A stretch of DNA of 64,000 nucleotides from Candidatus Symbiopectobacterium endolongispinus (GTDB lineage Bacteria > Pseudomonadota > Gammaproteobacteria > Enterobacterales > Enterobacteriaceae). Both the position numbers and the translations under genes were made by a program. The notes beneath the pieces were generated by a model. That model was given only the letters and a program-made list of their open reading frames with translations. It searched no databases and was not told where the DNA came from. Positions within the stretch are counted from its first letter, which is position 1. The number at the start of each line of letters is the position of its first letter. The stretch is from NCBI RefSeq assembly GCF_018777385.1, contig NZ_JAFJYB010000002.1:620001-684000 (forward strand). Reading direction: 5' to 3'. Of the stretch, positions 20,474 to 32,336 are shown piece after piece.

Positions 20474-21435
20474 ATGTTGAAAATCACTTTCCTGGATAAA
20501 GGGGCATTGCCTGAAACTATTTTCTGGAAAAAGCATTTTTTCGCAGACCGCAATGTCAACACGAATGGATCGAATATAGCTATACGCCGCCGGAACTGGT
20601 GGTAGAACGCGCGCAAGGGTGTGAGGTGATTATCACCAATAAAGTGGTGCTGACGCGTGAGATTCTGCAAGTGTTGCCTGCGCTAAAGCTGATCGCGGTT
20701 ACCGCAACCGGTGTGAACAATATTGATGTCACCGCCGCACAGGAACTGGGGATTGCTGTGCGCAACGTTCCTGCTTATTCGACGCAATCGGTCGCTGAAC
20801 ATGTGATCGCCATGATATTTTCTCTCAAGCATGGTTTGATGGGCTGGTATCGCGATCAGCTCAGCGAGCGCTGGGCTGCGCAAAATCAGTTTTGCTATTT
20901 CGATCATCCGGTGAAAGATATCGCTGGTTCAACGCTCGGCATCATCGGTTCCGGTGCGATAGGGCAAGAGGTTGCACGGTTAGCCAGTGCGGTGGGCATG
21001 AAAGTGTTGTTTGCGGAACGACGTGGTGCGGCGCAGTGTCGGCCCGGTTATTTACAGTTTGAACAAGTGATGCAAACGGCCGATGTTATCTCGCTGCATT
21101 GCCCACTGACAGCGGATACCCAGGGTTTGATCAATGCGCATACGCTGGCGCTGTGTAAGCCGTCGGCGTTTATCATCAATACGGCGCGCTGGGCGTTGGT
21201 GGATGAACCCGCATTGCTGTCGGTACTTTTGCAGCATCGCATTGCTGGGGCGGCGTTGGATGGATTGACACAGAAGCCACCGTCGTTGGATAACCCGCTG
21301 ATGAAAGCTGCAAAAACCATGCCGAACCTGTTGATTACCCCACACATCGCCTGGACATCCAGCTCCGCGTTGCAAGTGCTGATGGAAAAAACCATCGCCA
21401 ATATCGATGAATTTGTGCAGCAGCAAGGGCTCTAA
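20474..21435 (+). pseudogene. D-2-hydroxyacid dehydrogenase, frame-shifted and active-site altered
   Basis: NAD-dependent D-isomer 2-hydroxyacid dehydrogenase of the glycerate/hydroxypyruvate reductase type, about 316 residues when repaired. The start is ATG 20474 (MLKITFLDKGALPET). The frame is lost between about 20520 and 20556, and the family resemblance resumes with HEWIEYSYTPPELVVERAQG in another frame. The Rossmann motif is intact (GSTLGIIGSGAIGQEVARLA). Of the three catalytic residues, Arg (INTARWALVDE) and His (LITPHIAW) are present. The Glu expected in the LSxEPP motif reads GLTQKPP, so it is Lys. Gly after the catalytic Arg is Trp. Frameshift and lost catalytic residue both argue for inactivation. 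Confidence 0.85.
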
Positions 21436-21529
21436 CGATATCGGTGCCTGATTCGAGCGGATGCGCGCGCCAAGATAGCGCGCAGAGGACCGTTGTTGGC
21501 CCGCTACCGATAAGGCGCTTACTCTGTGA

Positions 21530-21768
21530 TTACAGTTTATCGAAGGGAAATGAGTTTTTGATGTAGCGCGTGTAGTAACAGTACTTTGCCGTACTGGACA
21601 GCAACTCTTCATAGATCATCCGGGCGACACCTTTGTACAGATAGACGCTGCCGTTCAGCAGTTCAATTTCCAGATGTTTTTTTCTTCATCATAGCCGACA
21701 GAAAACAGTTCGCTTGAAGCCACTCGTTTACGTTGCAAATCAAATCCACCCCAGTGAAATCCCCCTGT
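21530..21768 (-). pseudogene. Small KTSC-domain protein, remnant
   Basis: On the minus strand the stretch VASSELFSVGYDEEK, then after a one-base shift LEIELLNGSVYLYKGVARMI, YEELLSSTAKYCYYTRYIKN and SFPFDKL, matches the KTSC fold (the small domain named after the lysyl-tRNA synthetase C-terminus, about 70 residues). The shift is in the T7 run 21677-21683, where eight would keep the frame. A stop lies just upstream (21769-21771) and no start codon precedes the domain, so the 5' end is lost too. KTSC proteins are poorly understood; no function is proposed. Confidence 0.7.
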
Positions 21769-22011
21769 TTATACGTCGCCCTATTCTGACGTAGCGTTTC
21801 GCTAAACAGGTCCATGAAACAGTTTCTTGCATTGCCCAGTCAATCATCGATTGTGTGACAAAAAAAGCAGTTTAACAATCTGTTGCTGAATGCAATATCG
21901 CAAAAAACGCTATCAAAACGTCGTGTGATTGCTGATTGTCGGTACAACGTAAGCGATCGGCAGGGGAGAAATGAGGAAGAGCAGACTACCTGCCTCATTG
22001 GAGGATGCTGC

Positions 22012-22854
22012 TTAAGCCTTCAGATGGCTGGCATGAAAACGCAAATGGTCTTCAATAAAGCTGGCAATAAAGTAGTAACTGTGATCATAGCCAGACTGTG
22101 TGCGTAATGTCAGCGGCCAACCATGTTCCTCTGCCTGCTGTGCCAAGCGCGCGGGCTGCAACTGATCTGGTAAAAACTGATCGCTGTCGCCCTGATCGAC
22201 CAGCAGCGGCAATCGAGTCGAGGTCTGCGCCAGCAGATAGCAGGTATCATATTCACGCCAGGTCGTTTCATCTGTGCCCAGATAAGCGGTAAAGGCTTTA
22301 CGTCCCCAGGGAACCTCGCTTGGGTTAACGATTGGCGCAAATGCGGAAGCGGACTGATAACGCTCCGGATGACACGGTGCCAGCATTAATGCGCCGTGAC
22401 CGCCCATTGAGTGCTCACTGATCGACTGACGATCGCTGACGTTGAAATGCTCACGCACCAGCGCAGGCAGCTCGTTGCTGACATAGTCGTACATGCGATA
22501 GTGCGCAGCCCAAGGTGCTTGGGTGGCGTTGACGTAAAATACCGCCCCCTGGCCCAGGTCGTATCCGGGATCGTTAGCCATCGCCTCGCCACGCGGGCTG
22601 GTATCCGGCATCACCAGTACCAGCCCCAGTTCAGCGGCGATACGCTGTGCGCCAGCCTTGGTGGTGAAGTTCTCATCATTGCAGGTCAGCCCGGACAGCC
22701 AATACAGCACCGGCGGTGGCGTATCGTCTGCGGTTGGTGGCAGATAAATGCTGAACGTCATCGAGCCATTCACACTGCTCGAGGTGTGACGATAGCGCTG
22801 CTGCCAACCGCCAAACAGGCGATGCTCTTCCAGTAATTCCAGCGTCTCGTTCAT
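22012..22854 (-). CDS. yeiG: YeiG, S-formylglutathione hydrolase
   Basis: Esterase D-type alpha/beta hydrolase that splits S-formylglutathione to formate and glutathione, the second step of formaldehyde detoxification; 280 residues. The ATG at 22852-22854 ([21 protein letters not shown]) fits the family start. The catalytic Asp (DQGDSDQFL) and His (SGYDHSYYF) are present. The nucleophile elbow reads [10 protein letters not shown] where the family has GHSMGG: the Gly before the His is Glu, an odd change beside the active Ser. It lies 25 bases downstream of frmA as an operon. The frame is intact; activity is uncertain. Confidence 0.85.
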   Translation of the reverse strand: MNETLELLEEHRLFGGWQQRYRHTSSSVNGSMTFSIYLPPTADDTPPPVLYWLSGLTCNDENFTTKAGAQRIAAELGLVLVMPDTSPRGEAMANDPGYDLGQGAVFYVNATQAPWAAHYRMYDYVSNELPALVREHFNVSDRQSISEHSMGGHGALMLAPCHPERYQSASAFAPIVNPSEVPWGRKAFTAYLGTDETTWREYDTCYLLAQTSTRLPLLVDQGDSDQFLPDQLQPARLAQQAEEHGWPLTLRTQSGYDHSYYFIASFIEDHLRFHASHLKA

Positions 22855-22879
22855 GGGGGCGTGCCTCCTTGTGCGCGGA

Positions 22880-24010
<1,131 letters not shown>

Positions 24011-24080
24011 CTATAGGTAATGTAGTTGCAGTAATGGGATAGGCCTCTCGCGATAGTGCCCGCAAGAGGCGAAAGTGCGT

Positions 24081-24947
24081 TTATGTATCGAACTGCTCGA
24101 TAATCAGTTTCTTAAAGGCTTCCACATTGGGGCCAAAGGCATCTCGTCGCCATATCAGCCAGGTGGATGCGTTAGCAAGCGACTCAGGCAGAAGATGGCG
24201 TTGTACCCGATCGCGTGCCGCCAGCGCGTCCAGCACCGATAGTGGCAACAACGCCACGCCGGCACCACTTGCGACGCAGGCCAGCATCGCTGCATAGGAG
24301 GTCACGTCAAGCGTGTGGCCGGGCGTAACGCCTGCCTGATGGAACCAGTTTTCCAATTTGTGTCGATAAGCGCAGCCTGCGCGGAAAGCCAGCAGCGTGC
24401 TGCCCGCGATATCCTGCGGATGAGCGATCGGCACATGGTCCAAGGCGGAAACCAGCACCAGCATTTCGTCAAACGCAGCACACCCGTTAAGTTCGTCGGC
24501 CCGTATCGGTCCGTCTACCAACGCGGTCGCCAGGGTTCCGGCTCTTACCCGCTCGACGATATCACTGTATACCGAGCAGGTCAGGGCGACAGAAACTGCG
24601 GGGTAGCGTGTATGGTAGGCCGACAGCAACGCGGGCAGATGGCTCACAGCGAGGCTCTCCATCGCACCCAAGGCGAAATTGCCGGTGGGTTCCCCCGCGC
24701 GTGTCATGCTGATCGCTTCTTCACTCAATGCCAAAATACGTTCTGCATAGCAGAGAAAATTGTGCCCCACCGGGGACAAGCGCAGCCGCTGTTTCTCGCG
24801 AATAAACAGATCGCGTCCTAATTCCTGTTCCAGTTGACGCAATCGGGTCGTCAAGTTGGAGGGAACACGCTGCAACAACTCGGCGGCGCGAGCCACTGAG
24901 CCTGTTTCCGCCACCAGACAGAACATTCGAAGCTGCGTCAGGTCCAT
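24081..24947 (-). CDS. LysR-family regulator, PtrR/YneJ-like
   Basis: LysR-type transcriptional regulator, 288 residues. The N-terminal winged helix-turn-helix (MDLTQLRMFCLVAETGSVAR; RVPSNLTTRLRQLEQELG) and the motif LFIREKQRLRLSPVGHNFL strongly resemble E. coli YneJ (PtrR), which controls putrescine use. The C-terminal co-inducer domain is complete (SYAAMLACVASGAGVALLP). It lies about 80 bases upstream of frmA on the same strand, so it may be co-transcribed; whether it regulates frmA-yeiG is unknown. Intact, unlike the other regulators nearby. Confidence 0.8.
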   Translation of the reverse strand: MDLTQLRMFCLVAETGSVARAAELLQRVPSNLTTRLRQLEQELGRDLFIREKQRLRLSPVGHNFLCYAERILALSEEAISMTRAGEPTGNFALGAMESLAVSHLPALLSAYHTRYPAVSVALTCSVYSDIVERVRAGTLATALVDGPIRADELNGCAAFDEMLVLVSALDHVPIAHPQDIAGSTLLAFRAGCAYRHKLENWFHQAGVTPGHTLDVTSYAAMLACVASGAGVALLPLSVLDALAARDRVQRHLLPESLANASTWLIWRRDAFGPNVEAFKKLIIEQFDT

Positions 24948-25708
24948 AAGTCTACCTTTCTTTTTTTGAGACTAACTTTGATACACTTGTTCATTTTTAA
25001 TGACAAACTCAGTCTAACGATTGTAGCGTGACTTGGCAACGACCTTGTTACATCTGGCAGAAAATCGTTGCTGAGATGCAAGCCGCCCAGCACGATGCTA
25101 AAGCGTGATAAACCTATTTCAAGTTTGTTACAAAACTGCAATATTGCGCCTGTCGCATAAAGAAAATATCTGATCTTCTGCCAGTTTCTCACATCGTTAT
25201 GGGTAACATTGGTATCCCCTAAGAGGGTAATACCGGATATTAACTGTGACTTTAAACAATTATTAGTTTGCTATATGTAAAAATAAACTAATATTTCCTG
25301 GCTAAAAACCGAGAAATATCTACTGTTATTATGCTCTGCGTAGAACGAATAAATATACCGTGTAGAAAAAGCGTTGGTCGCCAGTGGCTTTTCACGTCAA
25401 AAAATAAAAAAGCCTAATGAAAGCGGAATTTATTACGAAAAAAATCAGTTCGTACTAACAATTGATTATATCTATTGTTGCCGATGTTTTTATCGTGTTT
25501 AATGCTCGGCCGGGGTAAAGGTGAGTCATTTATTGCCGATGATGTTAGTTAAGACCGGTAAATGTTTTTTTGTTACACGACAAGGAGTGTTTGATACGTT
25601 GTGGCGCATGACCCATGTGTCACGCAGTGACGGCCGATCTAGATGAATACGCGGAAAACAGACAAAAAGCGTAAAAGAAGATCGCTGAATTGGTTACAGG
25701 AGTCATCC
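24948..25708. other. Long AT-rich intergenic region
   Basis: 760 bases between the LysR start and the chemoreceptor pseudogene. No coding frame with family resemblance was found on either strand. The right half is strongly AT-rich and carries the flagellar-type promoter listed separately. The left half probably holds the promoter of the LysR gene. Confidence 0.45.
25516..25542 (+). promoter_or_regulatory. Sigma-28 (FliA) type promoter of the chemoreceptor
   Basis: TAAA at 25516-25519, a 15-base spacer, then GCCGATGA at 25535-25542. This matches the flagellar sigma-28 consensus (TAAA, N15, GCCGATAA) at all but one position. It lies about 165 bases upstream of the chemoreceptor start, as expected for a class 3 flagellar gene. 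Confidence 0.7.
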
Positions 25709-27330
25709 GTGAACTTTTTAAGAAATATCACCATCAGGGCAATGCTTCTTATCATTTTGGGGGCTTTTCTGCTGTTGTGGGCCGAAGTTTCCCTTATATA
25801 GCATGTCATCATTAAGCAAAATGACAGGGCTACTTGAAGCGAGCGAAATACAGAAAAAAATGTAGAGATGTTGTCGAGAGGTAATGACCAATATTTCCGT
25901 ACTGTGACGCGCGTGGTGCGGTCAATGGATTTTAAGCAGATCGGCAACAGCGCGGACGCTGAAAAAACCTTGACCGCCGCCGCGACCGCACTAAAAAATA
26001 CCAGCGAGGCTTTAGAACAATTCAAAAATACCGATCATTCTATCGTCGATCCGGAGATTGCTGCTGCCATGGTCAACACCTGGCAAGCCGTTATCAGCAA
26101 TGGGTTGCAGCCGATGATTGCGGCAGCGCAAGAGAATAAATCCGAGGTGTTTCAACAATTGTTCATGAACACCTACCCACCGCTCAGCGTCGCTTTTGGT
26201 GGCGCGATGGAAAAATACCAGAATAGCATTACGTCGCGTTCAACCGAGTCGTTGCAGCAGGTCTATTCTTTGCTGTCATGGGGTCGGGGTGTGCTGTTGG
26301 CGGCATTGGTGGTCGGTGCTTTGATGCTATTGCTCACCGATCGTTATCTGGTGAACTATCTGGTGCGGCCGTTAAATGATATCAAGGCCCATTTCCGTGT
26401 GATGGCAGATGGCGATCTTGGTAGTCCGGTTATCGAGTTTGGACGTAACTGCGTGGGACAACTGATCCCTTACCTCAGAGACGTGCAGAATAAATTGATT
26501 GGTACGGTCTCCACCATTCGTGACAGTTCTGCTGCCATCTATCAAGGCTCGAGTTAGATTCGTAGTGGGAATAACCACCTCTCGGCGCGTACCTAACAGC
26601 AGGCCGCTGCTTTGGCCGAAACCGCTGCCAGCATGGAGCAATTGAGCGCCACGGTGAAGCAGAATGCCGACAGCGTGCATCAGGCGAGTACGCTTTCGCA
26701 AGATGCGGCAGTGGCCGCGCGGCGCGGCGGCGAGGTGGCCTCTGACGTGGTGGAAACCATGGCCAGCATCACCACCAGTTCGAAAAAGATTGCTGATATT
26801 ACCAGTGTGATTAACGGCATCGCGTTCCAAACCAATATCCTGGCTTTGAACGCTGCGGTGGAAGCCGCGCGAGCGGGTGAATAAGGGTGTGGGGTTGCGG
26901 TCGTCGCCGGTGAGGTACGCAATCTGGTGCAGCGCTCAAGCGGCCAAAGAGATTGAAACGCTGATTGCCGAGTCGGTACAACGGGTGGGTAAAGGCTCCG
27001 AGCAGGTAGCTCAAACCGGTGATGTGATGAATGCCATTATTGTTGCGGTGAAGCGGGTTAACGATCTGATGGGTGAGATTGCCAATGCGTCTGATGAGCA
27101 GAGTCGTGGTATAAGTCAGGTCGGAAAGCGGTTGCTGAGATGGACGGCGTGACGCAGCAGAATGCGTCGCTGGTGGAGCAATCGGCGGGGCGGCTGCATC
27201 GTTGGAGGATCAGGCGCGTCAGCTTACCGAAGCCGTTGCGCTGCCGCGTAAAAGTGCGACTCCCGCGCCTGCACTGTTAGCCAGCAGCAAGAAAAGTACT
27301 TCAGCAAACGATAACTGGGAGACGTTCTGA
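25709..27330 (+). pseudogene. Methyl-accepting chemotaxis protein, multiply broken
   Basis: Tsr/Tar-like chemoreceptor of about 540 residues when repaired. The GTG start at 25709 follows an ACAGGAG ribosome binding site. A first membrane helix (ITIRAMLLIILGAFLLLWAE) is followed by a frameshift near 25798. The ligand-binding domain and second helix (GVLLAALVVGALMLLL) are open, then stop codons occur at about 26555 (TAG, where the family has Glu) and 26595 (TAA, in the LSxRTEQQ motif). The signalling hairpin [20 protein letters not shown] is present but shifted after ARAGE near 26880. Further shifts occur near 27122 and 27190. The C-terminal NWETF pentapeptide that recruits CheR/CheB is preserved. 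Confidence 0.92.
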
Positions 27331-27375
27331 CGACCAGCGGCGTAAGACTGCCGCCATAAGCAACCTGTTATCCTA

Positions 27376-27399
27376 TGGCGTCAGACGGACTCGTCTGAC
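27376..27399. repeat. Perfect 10-bp inverted repeat after the chemoreceptor
   Basis: GCGTCAGACG and CGTCTGACGC with a four-base loop form a strong hairpin about 45 bases after the chemoreceptor stop. No T-run follows, so a simple terminator is not evident. Confidence 0.55.
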
Positions 27400-27427
27400 G
27401 CTCAGACTGATGACAAAGTCATTTCCT

Positions 27428-27524
27428 CCCTCGTCATCCTCGGCGAAAGTCGGGGATTTCTGTCTGAATAAACGCATCTCTTAGGTAAGAGATTCCCGCC
27501 TTCACGGGCATGACGGTGGGAGCA
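27428..27524 (+). repeat. Dispersed palindromic repeat, copy A (MITE-like)
   Basis: About 97 bases that recur, inverted, at 30620-30720. The ends are complementary to each other: CGTCATCCTCGGCGAAAG at the left and a CCCGCCTTCACGGGCATGACG segment at the right. This gives a long imperfect hairpin of the CGTCAT-CCCGCGAA-GCGGG type that is common as a mobile-looking intergenic repeat in proteobacteria. The shared inner tract includes GAATAAACGC. No coding frame. Confidence 0.7.
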
Positions 27525-27545
27525 GGGCGGTTTGTCGGCAACCTC

Positions 27546-27578
27546 AGCGCCAGTCGGATAAATCTGGCGCTTTTTTTC
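27546..27578 (+). terminator. Terminator between the chemoreceptor and folE
   Basis: AGCGCCAG pairs with CTGGCGCT and is followed by seven T. It lies downstream of copy A of the dispersed repeat and about 140 bases before folE. Confidence 0.75.
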
Positions 27579-27714
27579 TTTCCACGCTCCGTTATCCCCT
27601 GGCATGAAGTTGAACCTATTTCACCCATGATGAAGTACAATCACTGGATAATCCTGCGTCACTCCACTAGAGTGAACGCGCTTGGAATGTCACACCTGCC
27701 GGAGAAGAAAGAGA

Positions 27715-28383
27715 ATGACCACCACGTTGAGTCGCGAAGCGTTGCTGGTTCATGAAGCGTTGCTGGCGCGCGGTCTGGAAACCCCGCTGCGCGGCGCACT
27801 ACTGGATGCCGCTACCCGCAAGGCGCGCATCGCCGAACACATGACCGAAATCATGAATCTGCTGAGTCTCGATCTGCAAGATGACAGCCTGGCAGAAACG
27901 CCGCATCGCATCGCAAAAATGTATGTGGATGAAATTTTCGCCGGGTTGGACTATGCCAATTTTCCAAAAATCACCATCATTGAAAACAAAATGAAAGTGG
28001 ATGAAATGGTTACCGTGCGTGATATCACACTGACCAGCACCTGCGAGCATCATTTTGTCACCATCGATGGCAAGGCAACCGTCGCTTATATTCCGAAGGA
28101 AGGGGTGATTGGCCTGTCGAAGATCAACCGTATCGTGCAGTTTTTTGCACAGCGTCCGCAGGTACAAGAGCGTTTGACCCAGCAGATTCTTGTCGCGTTG
28201 CAAACCCTGCTGGGCACCAGCAACGTCGCAGTATCGATTGATGCCGTGCACTACTGTGTCAAGGCACGCGGTATTTGTGATGCGACCAGTGCGACGACCA
28301 CCACATCGCTGGGTGGTCTGTTCAAATCGAGTCAGAATACGCGTCAGGAATTCTTGCGCGCCGTGCGCCACCACCAGTACTGA
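27715..28383 (+). CDS. folE: FolE, GTP cyclohydrolase I
   Basis: First enzyme of tetrahydrofolate synthesis, turning GTP into 7,8-dihydroneopterin triphosphate; 222 residues, as in E. coli. The ATG at 27715 gives [17 protein letters not shown]. Zinc and substrate residues are visible: [14 protein letters not shown] (Cys, His, His), [20 protein letters not shown] and [10 protein letters not shown] with the second zinc Cys. Followed closely by yeiB, as in E. coli. Intact. Confidence 0.95.
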   Translation: MTTTLSREALLVHEALLARGLETPLRGALLDAATRKARIAEHMTEIMNLLSLDLQDDSLAETPHRIAKMYVDEIFAGLDYANFPKITIIENKMKVDEMVTVRDITLTSTCEHHFVTIDGKATVAYIPKEGVIGLSKINRIVQFFAQRPQVQERLTQQILVALQTLLGTSNVAVSIDAVHYCVKARGICDATSATTTTSLGGLFKSSQNTRQEFLRAVRHHQY

Positions 28384-28451
28384 TCGTTGTGCCGTAGCCA
28401 CCGGATGTGGCTGTCGGCGGCATGCGTCCCATTGGATTGGCACAAACGCCT

Positions 28452-29618
28452 ATGAAGTCTCACTCGCTGTCATCGCCGCGCCGTATCGCCACGTTGGATT
28501 TCGTGCGTGGCGTTGCCGTATTGGGCATATTATTGCTCAATATCACCGCATTCGGTCTGCCCAAAGCTGCCTATCTTAACCCTGCTTACTCTGGTTATCC
28601 CGCACTGCGTGATGCTCTGACCTGGGCTGTAATGGATCTGCTGGCGCAGGCGAAGTTTCTGACATTGTTCGCCTTGTTGTTTGGTGCAGGCTTACAACTG
28701 CTGCTGCCGCGAGGTACGCGTTGGGTGCATGCGCGCCTGTTCTGGTTGATGCTGATTGGCTTGTTGCACGGAATTTTTCTGTGGGATGGCGATATTTTGC
28801 TGGATTACGGCCTGATCGGTTTGCTCTGCTATGCCATGATCCGACAGGCGGACAGCGGCCGCATGCTGATACGTATGGGCGCGGTAATGTACGCCGTAGG
28901 CGTTGGCATGCTGGTGGTGTTAAGCCAGATTCTCAGCCAGGAACCGGGGCGTTACTGGTTGCCGGGTGATGCAGACATGGCCTACGAGGCCTATTGGCTC
29001 CAACTGGGGGGCGTAGAAGCGTGGCGCAATCGCGTGGATCTGCTGATCGAGAGTTTATTGTCGCTGGGTGTGCAATATGGTTGGCTGCTGGCAGGCTCGT
29101 TGCTGTTGGGGGCCGGGTTGATGCGCAGCGGTTGGCTGCGCGGTGAATTCAGTACGGCGCACTATCGCAAGGTTGCGCTGTGGTTCATCGCAGGGGGATT
29201 GTTGATTGATGCCGTCGGCATGGCGTTGCAGTGGCATCTTGCCTGGGAGTACCGCTGGGGCGGGCTGTTGCTGCAAATTCCTCGCGATATTGCCGCGCCG
29301 ATTCAGGCGATCGGTTATCTGGCACTCTGCTACGGGTATTGGTCAACGTTACGACAATGGCGGGTATCCTCCTGGATAGGAGACATCGGACGGATGGCGT
29401 TGAGTAGCTATCTGTTGCAGACGCTGATCTGCACCCGATTCTTTTATCACTGGGGCGGTTTTATGCAGTTCGACCGTTTGCAATTGCTGGGCATTGTGCC
29501 GTTTATTTGGTTGATTAACGGTTTAGCGGCGTACTACTGGCTGCGTAATTTCGAACAAGGTCCGCTGGAGTGGGGATGGCGACGTTTAACGAGGCTGGTT
29601 GCCGGGCCTTCGCGCTAA
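28452..29618 (+). CDS. yeiB: YeiB, DUF418/heparan-acetyltransferase-like membrane protein
   Basis: Multi-pass inner-membrane protein of about 388 residues, of unknown function. Family members begin with RIATLDFVRGVAVLGILLLN and end in a DUF418 domain, seen here from about residue 230 (LSSYLLQTLICTRFFYHWGG). About ten hydrophobic segments are visible. The ATG at 28452 was chosen because the family start lies shortly before RRIATLDF. It follows folE by 68 bases and is probably co-transcribed. Intact. Confidence 0.85.
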   Translation: MKSHSLSSPRRIATLDFVRGVAVLGILLLNITAFGLPKAAYLNPAYSGYPALRDALTWAVMDLLAQAKFLTLFALLFGAGLQLLLPRGTRWVHARLFWLMLIGLLHGIFLWDGDILLDYGLIGLLCYAMIRQADSGRMLIRMGAVMYAVGVGMLVVLSQILSQEPGRYWLPGDADMAYEAYWLQLGGVEAWRNRVDLLIESLLSLGVQYGWLLAGSLLLGAGLMRSGWLRGEFSTAHYRKVALWFIAGGLLIDAVGMALQWHLAWEYRWGGLLLQIPRDIAAPIQAIGYLALCYGYWSTLRQWRVSSWIGDIGRMALSSYLLQTLICTRFFYHWGGFMQFDRLQLLGIVPFIWLINGLAAYYWLRNFEQGPLEWGWRRLTRLVAGPSR

Positions 29619-29713
29619 TCTGGCACGATACCCTCGTCTGATAGTGGGCCCCACATTATGGTTGTTGTGGTGTGCTAGCGCCGTTTGCGTCGGTGCTACT
29701 GTCATGCTCTTTT

Positions 29714-30526
<813 letters not shown>

Positions 30527-30619
30527 TTATTGATTGATTGTTGTGCTAATGCGCGAAAAGCAGGCAAAAAAAACCGGCCAGCGAGCCGGAGAGGTTGATG
30601 AGAAACCTAGCTAAAACAG

Positions 30620-30720
30620 TGCTCCCATCTCTGTCATTTCCGCGAAGGCGGGAATCCCTGACAGGCGAAACGCGTTTATTCTCGCAGAGCTCCCCGGCTT
30701 TCGCCGAGGATGACGAGGAG
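30620..30720 (-). repeat. Dispersed palindromic repeat, copy B (MITE-like)
   Basis: Reverse-oriented partner of the repeat at 27428-27524. On the minus strand it reads CCTCGTCATCCTCGGCGAAA, then a shared GAATAAACGC tract, then GATTCCCGCCTTCGCGG and a GGGAGCA end. The two copies bracket folE-yeiB-sanA in opposite orientation. No coding frame. Confidence 0.7.
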
Positions 30721-30766
30721 TAAAGTGATTCTATCAGCAAGTCGGTTTATGCTGTAAAAAACCTGG

Positions 30767-32105
30767 CTAGTTTACCCGGCTGCCCCACAGTTCGTATTCA
30801 TCGGCGTGTTCGATAACCACCTGGACAACATCGCCCACTTTGACGTTGGTTTCGCCGTTAAGGTAGACGCTGCCATCGATTTCCGGCGCGTCGGCCATAC
30901 TACGGCCAATCGCGCCTTCGTTATCCACTTCATCTATCAGTACGCGCAATGTGCGGCCGATTTTCTCCTGCAAGCGCTCTGCGGAGATACGCTGTTGCAG
31001 CGCCATAAAGCGGTGAAAACATTCTTCTTTGATCGCTTCCGGCACTTGATCCGGCAGTTCGTTTGCCGTTGCGCCTTCAACCGGGCTGTATTGGAAACAA
31101 CCTACGCGATCCAGCCGTGCCTCGCTCAGAAAATCGAGCAGCATTTGGAAATCTTCTTCGGTTTCACCGGGAAAACCGACAATAAAAGGTGGGGCGCAGC
31201 GTCAGATCAGGACACATCGCGCGCCACTGTTTGATTCGCTCCAGCGTGCGTTCTACGGCACCGGGACGTTTCATCAGCTTGAGAATTTTCGGGCTGGCAT
31301 GCTGCAATGGAATATCCAGATAGGGCAGGATCTTGCCTGAGGCCATCAACGGGATCACGTCATCCACATGTGTATAGTGGTAAACATAGTGCAACCGCAC
31401 CCACACGCCCAGTGAGGCAAGCTGTTCACATAAGCTGACCATGCTGGTTTTTACCGGTTGTCCGTTTCAGAAGCCAGTGCGCTGTTTCACATCGGCACCG
31501 TAGGCCGAGGTATCCTGAGAAATCACCAGCAGCTCTTTCACATCCGCTTCAACCAGGCGTTTGGCTTCATCCAGCACGCTGCCAATGGGGCGGCTATCCA
31601 AATCACCGCGCATCGACGGAATGATGCAGAAGGTGCAGCGATGGTTGTAGCCTTCAGAAATTTTCAGATAGGCATAATGCTTGGGTGTCAGCTTGACGCC
31701 CTGCGCCGGTACCAGACTGGTAAAGGGATCGTGCGCCGGTTTGGGAACATAGTGATGCACATGCGAGATCACCTGCTCATAGCTGTGCGGCCCAGAGATT
31801 TCCAACACTTTCGGGTGCACTTCACGGATTTGGTTCTCTTTGGCACCGAGGCAACCGGTAACGATCACTTTGCCGTTTTCGTTCAGTGCTTCGCCAATGA
31901 CTTCCAGCTACTCTTGCACCGCGCTGTCGATGAAACCGCAGGTATTGACGATAACCACTTCGGCGTCATCGTAGGTTGGCACAACCTGATAGCCCTCATT
32001 GCGTAATTCGGTCAGGATACGCTCGGAATCGACCAGGTTTTTCGGGCAACCGAGACTGACAAAACCGACTTTCGGCGCGGCGGCAGGTGTTTTTGTGTGG
32101 GACAT
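30767..32105 (-). pseudogene. rimO: rimO, ribosomal protein S12 methylthiotransferase, broken
   Basis: Radical-SAM enzyme that methylthiolates Asp88 of ribosomal protein S12; about 441 residues. The N-terminal MTTase cysteines are present ([30 protein letters not shown]). A TAG at about 31908 ends the frame after FIDSAVQE. The radical-SAM motif reads [14 protein letters not shown], with the first of the three cluster cysteines replaced by Tyr. A TGA follows RTGF near 31470. One extra base in the A-run 31184-31187 shifts the frame at TFIVGFPGE. The TRAM domain end ([16 protein letters not shown]) is preserved. Four independent lesions, so the S12 modification is very probably absent. Confidence 0.93.
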
Positions 32106-32336
32106 TCAACGTTACTCACTTTGCATCAATGGCGCGGGATTTTAATGACATTACGGCAAACATTATACAGCTAAGTGTGGGGGTAATGCGAGAACGTGGC
32201 GACATGTGCTATCAGGTGCGCTATTTACGTGTTCTGGACGCGCTAACGTCAAGAACAGTAAAACGTCGCCGCTTTTTTTGCGTGCCGTGGTTGCGCTGCC
32301 TACAGTTAGTGAAATGCCTTGCCAAGTAGCCCTACC

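Noticed and set aside
25470-25490. A second GCCGATG box upstream of the chemoreceptor promoter
   Set aside because: No TAAA at the right distance, so not a sigma-28 promoter.
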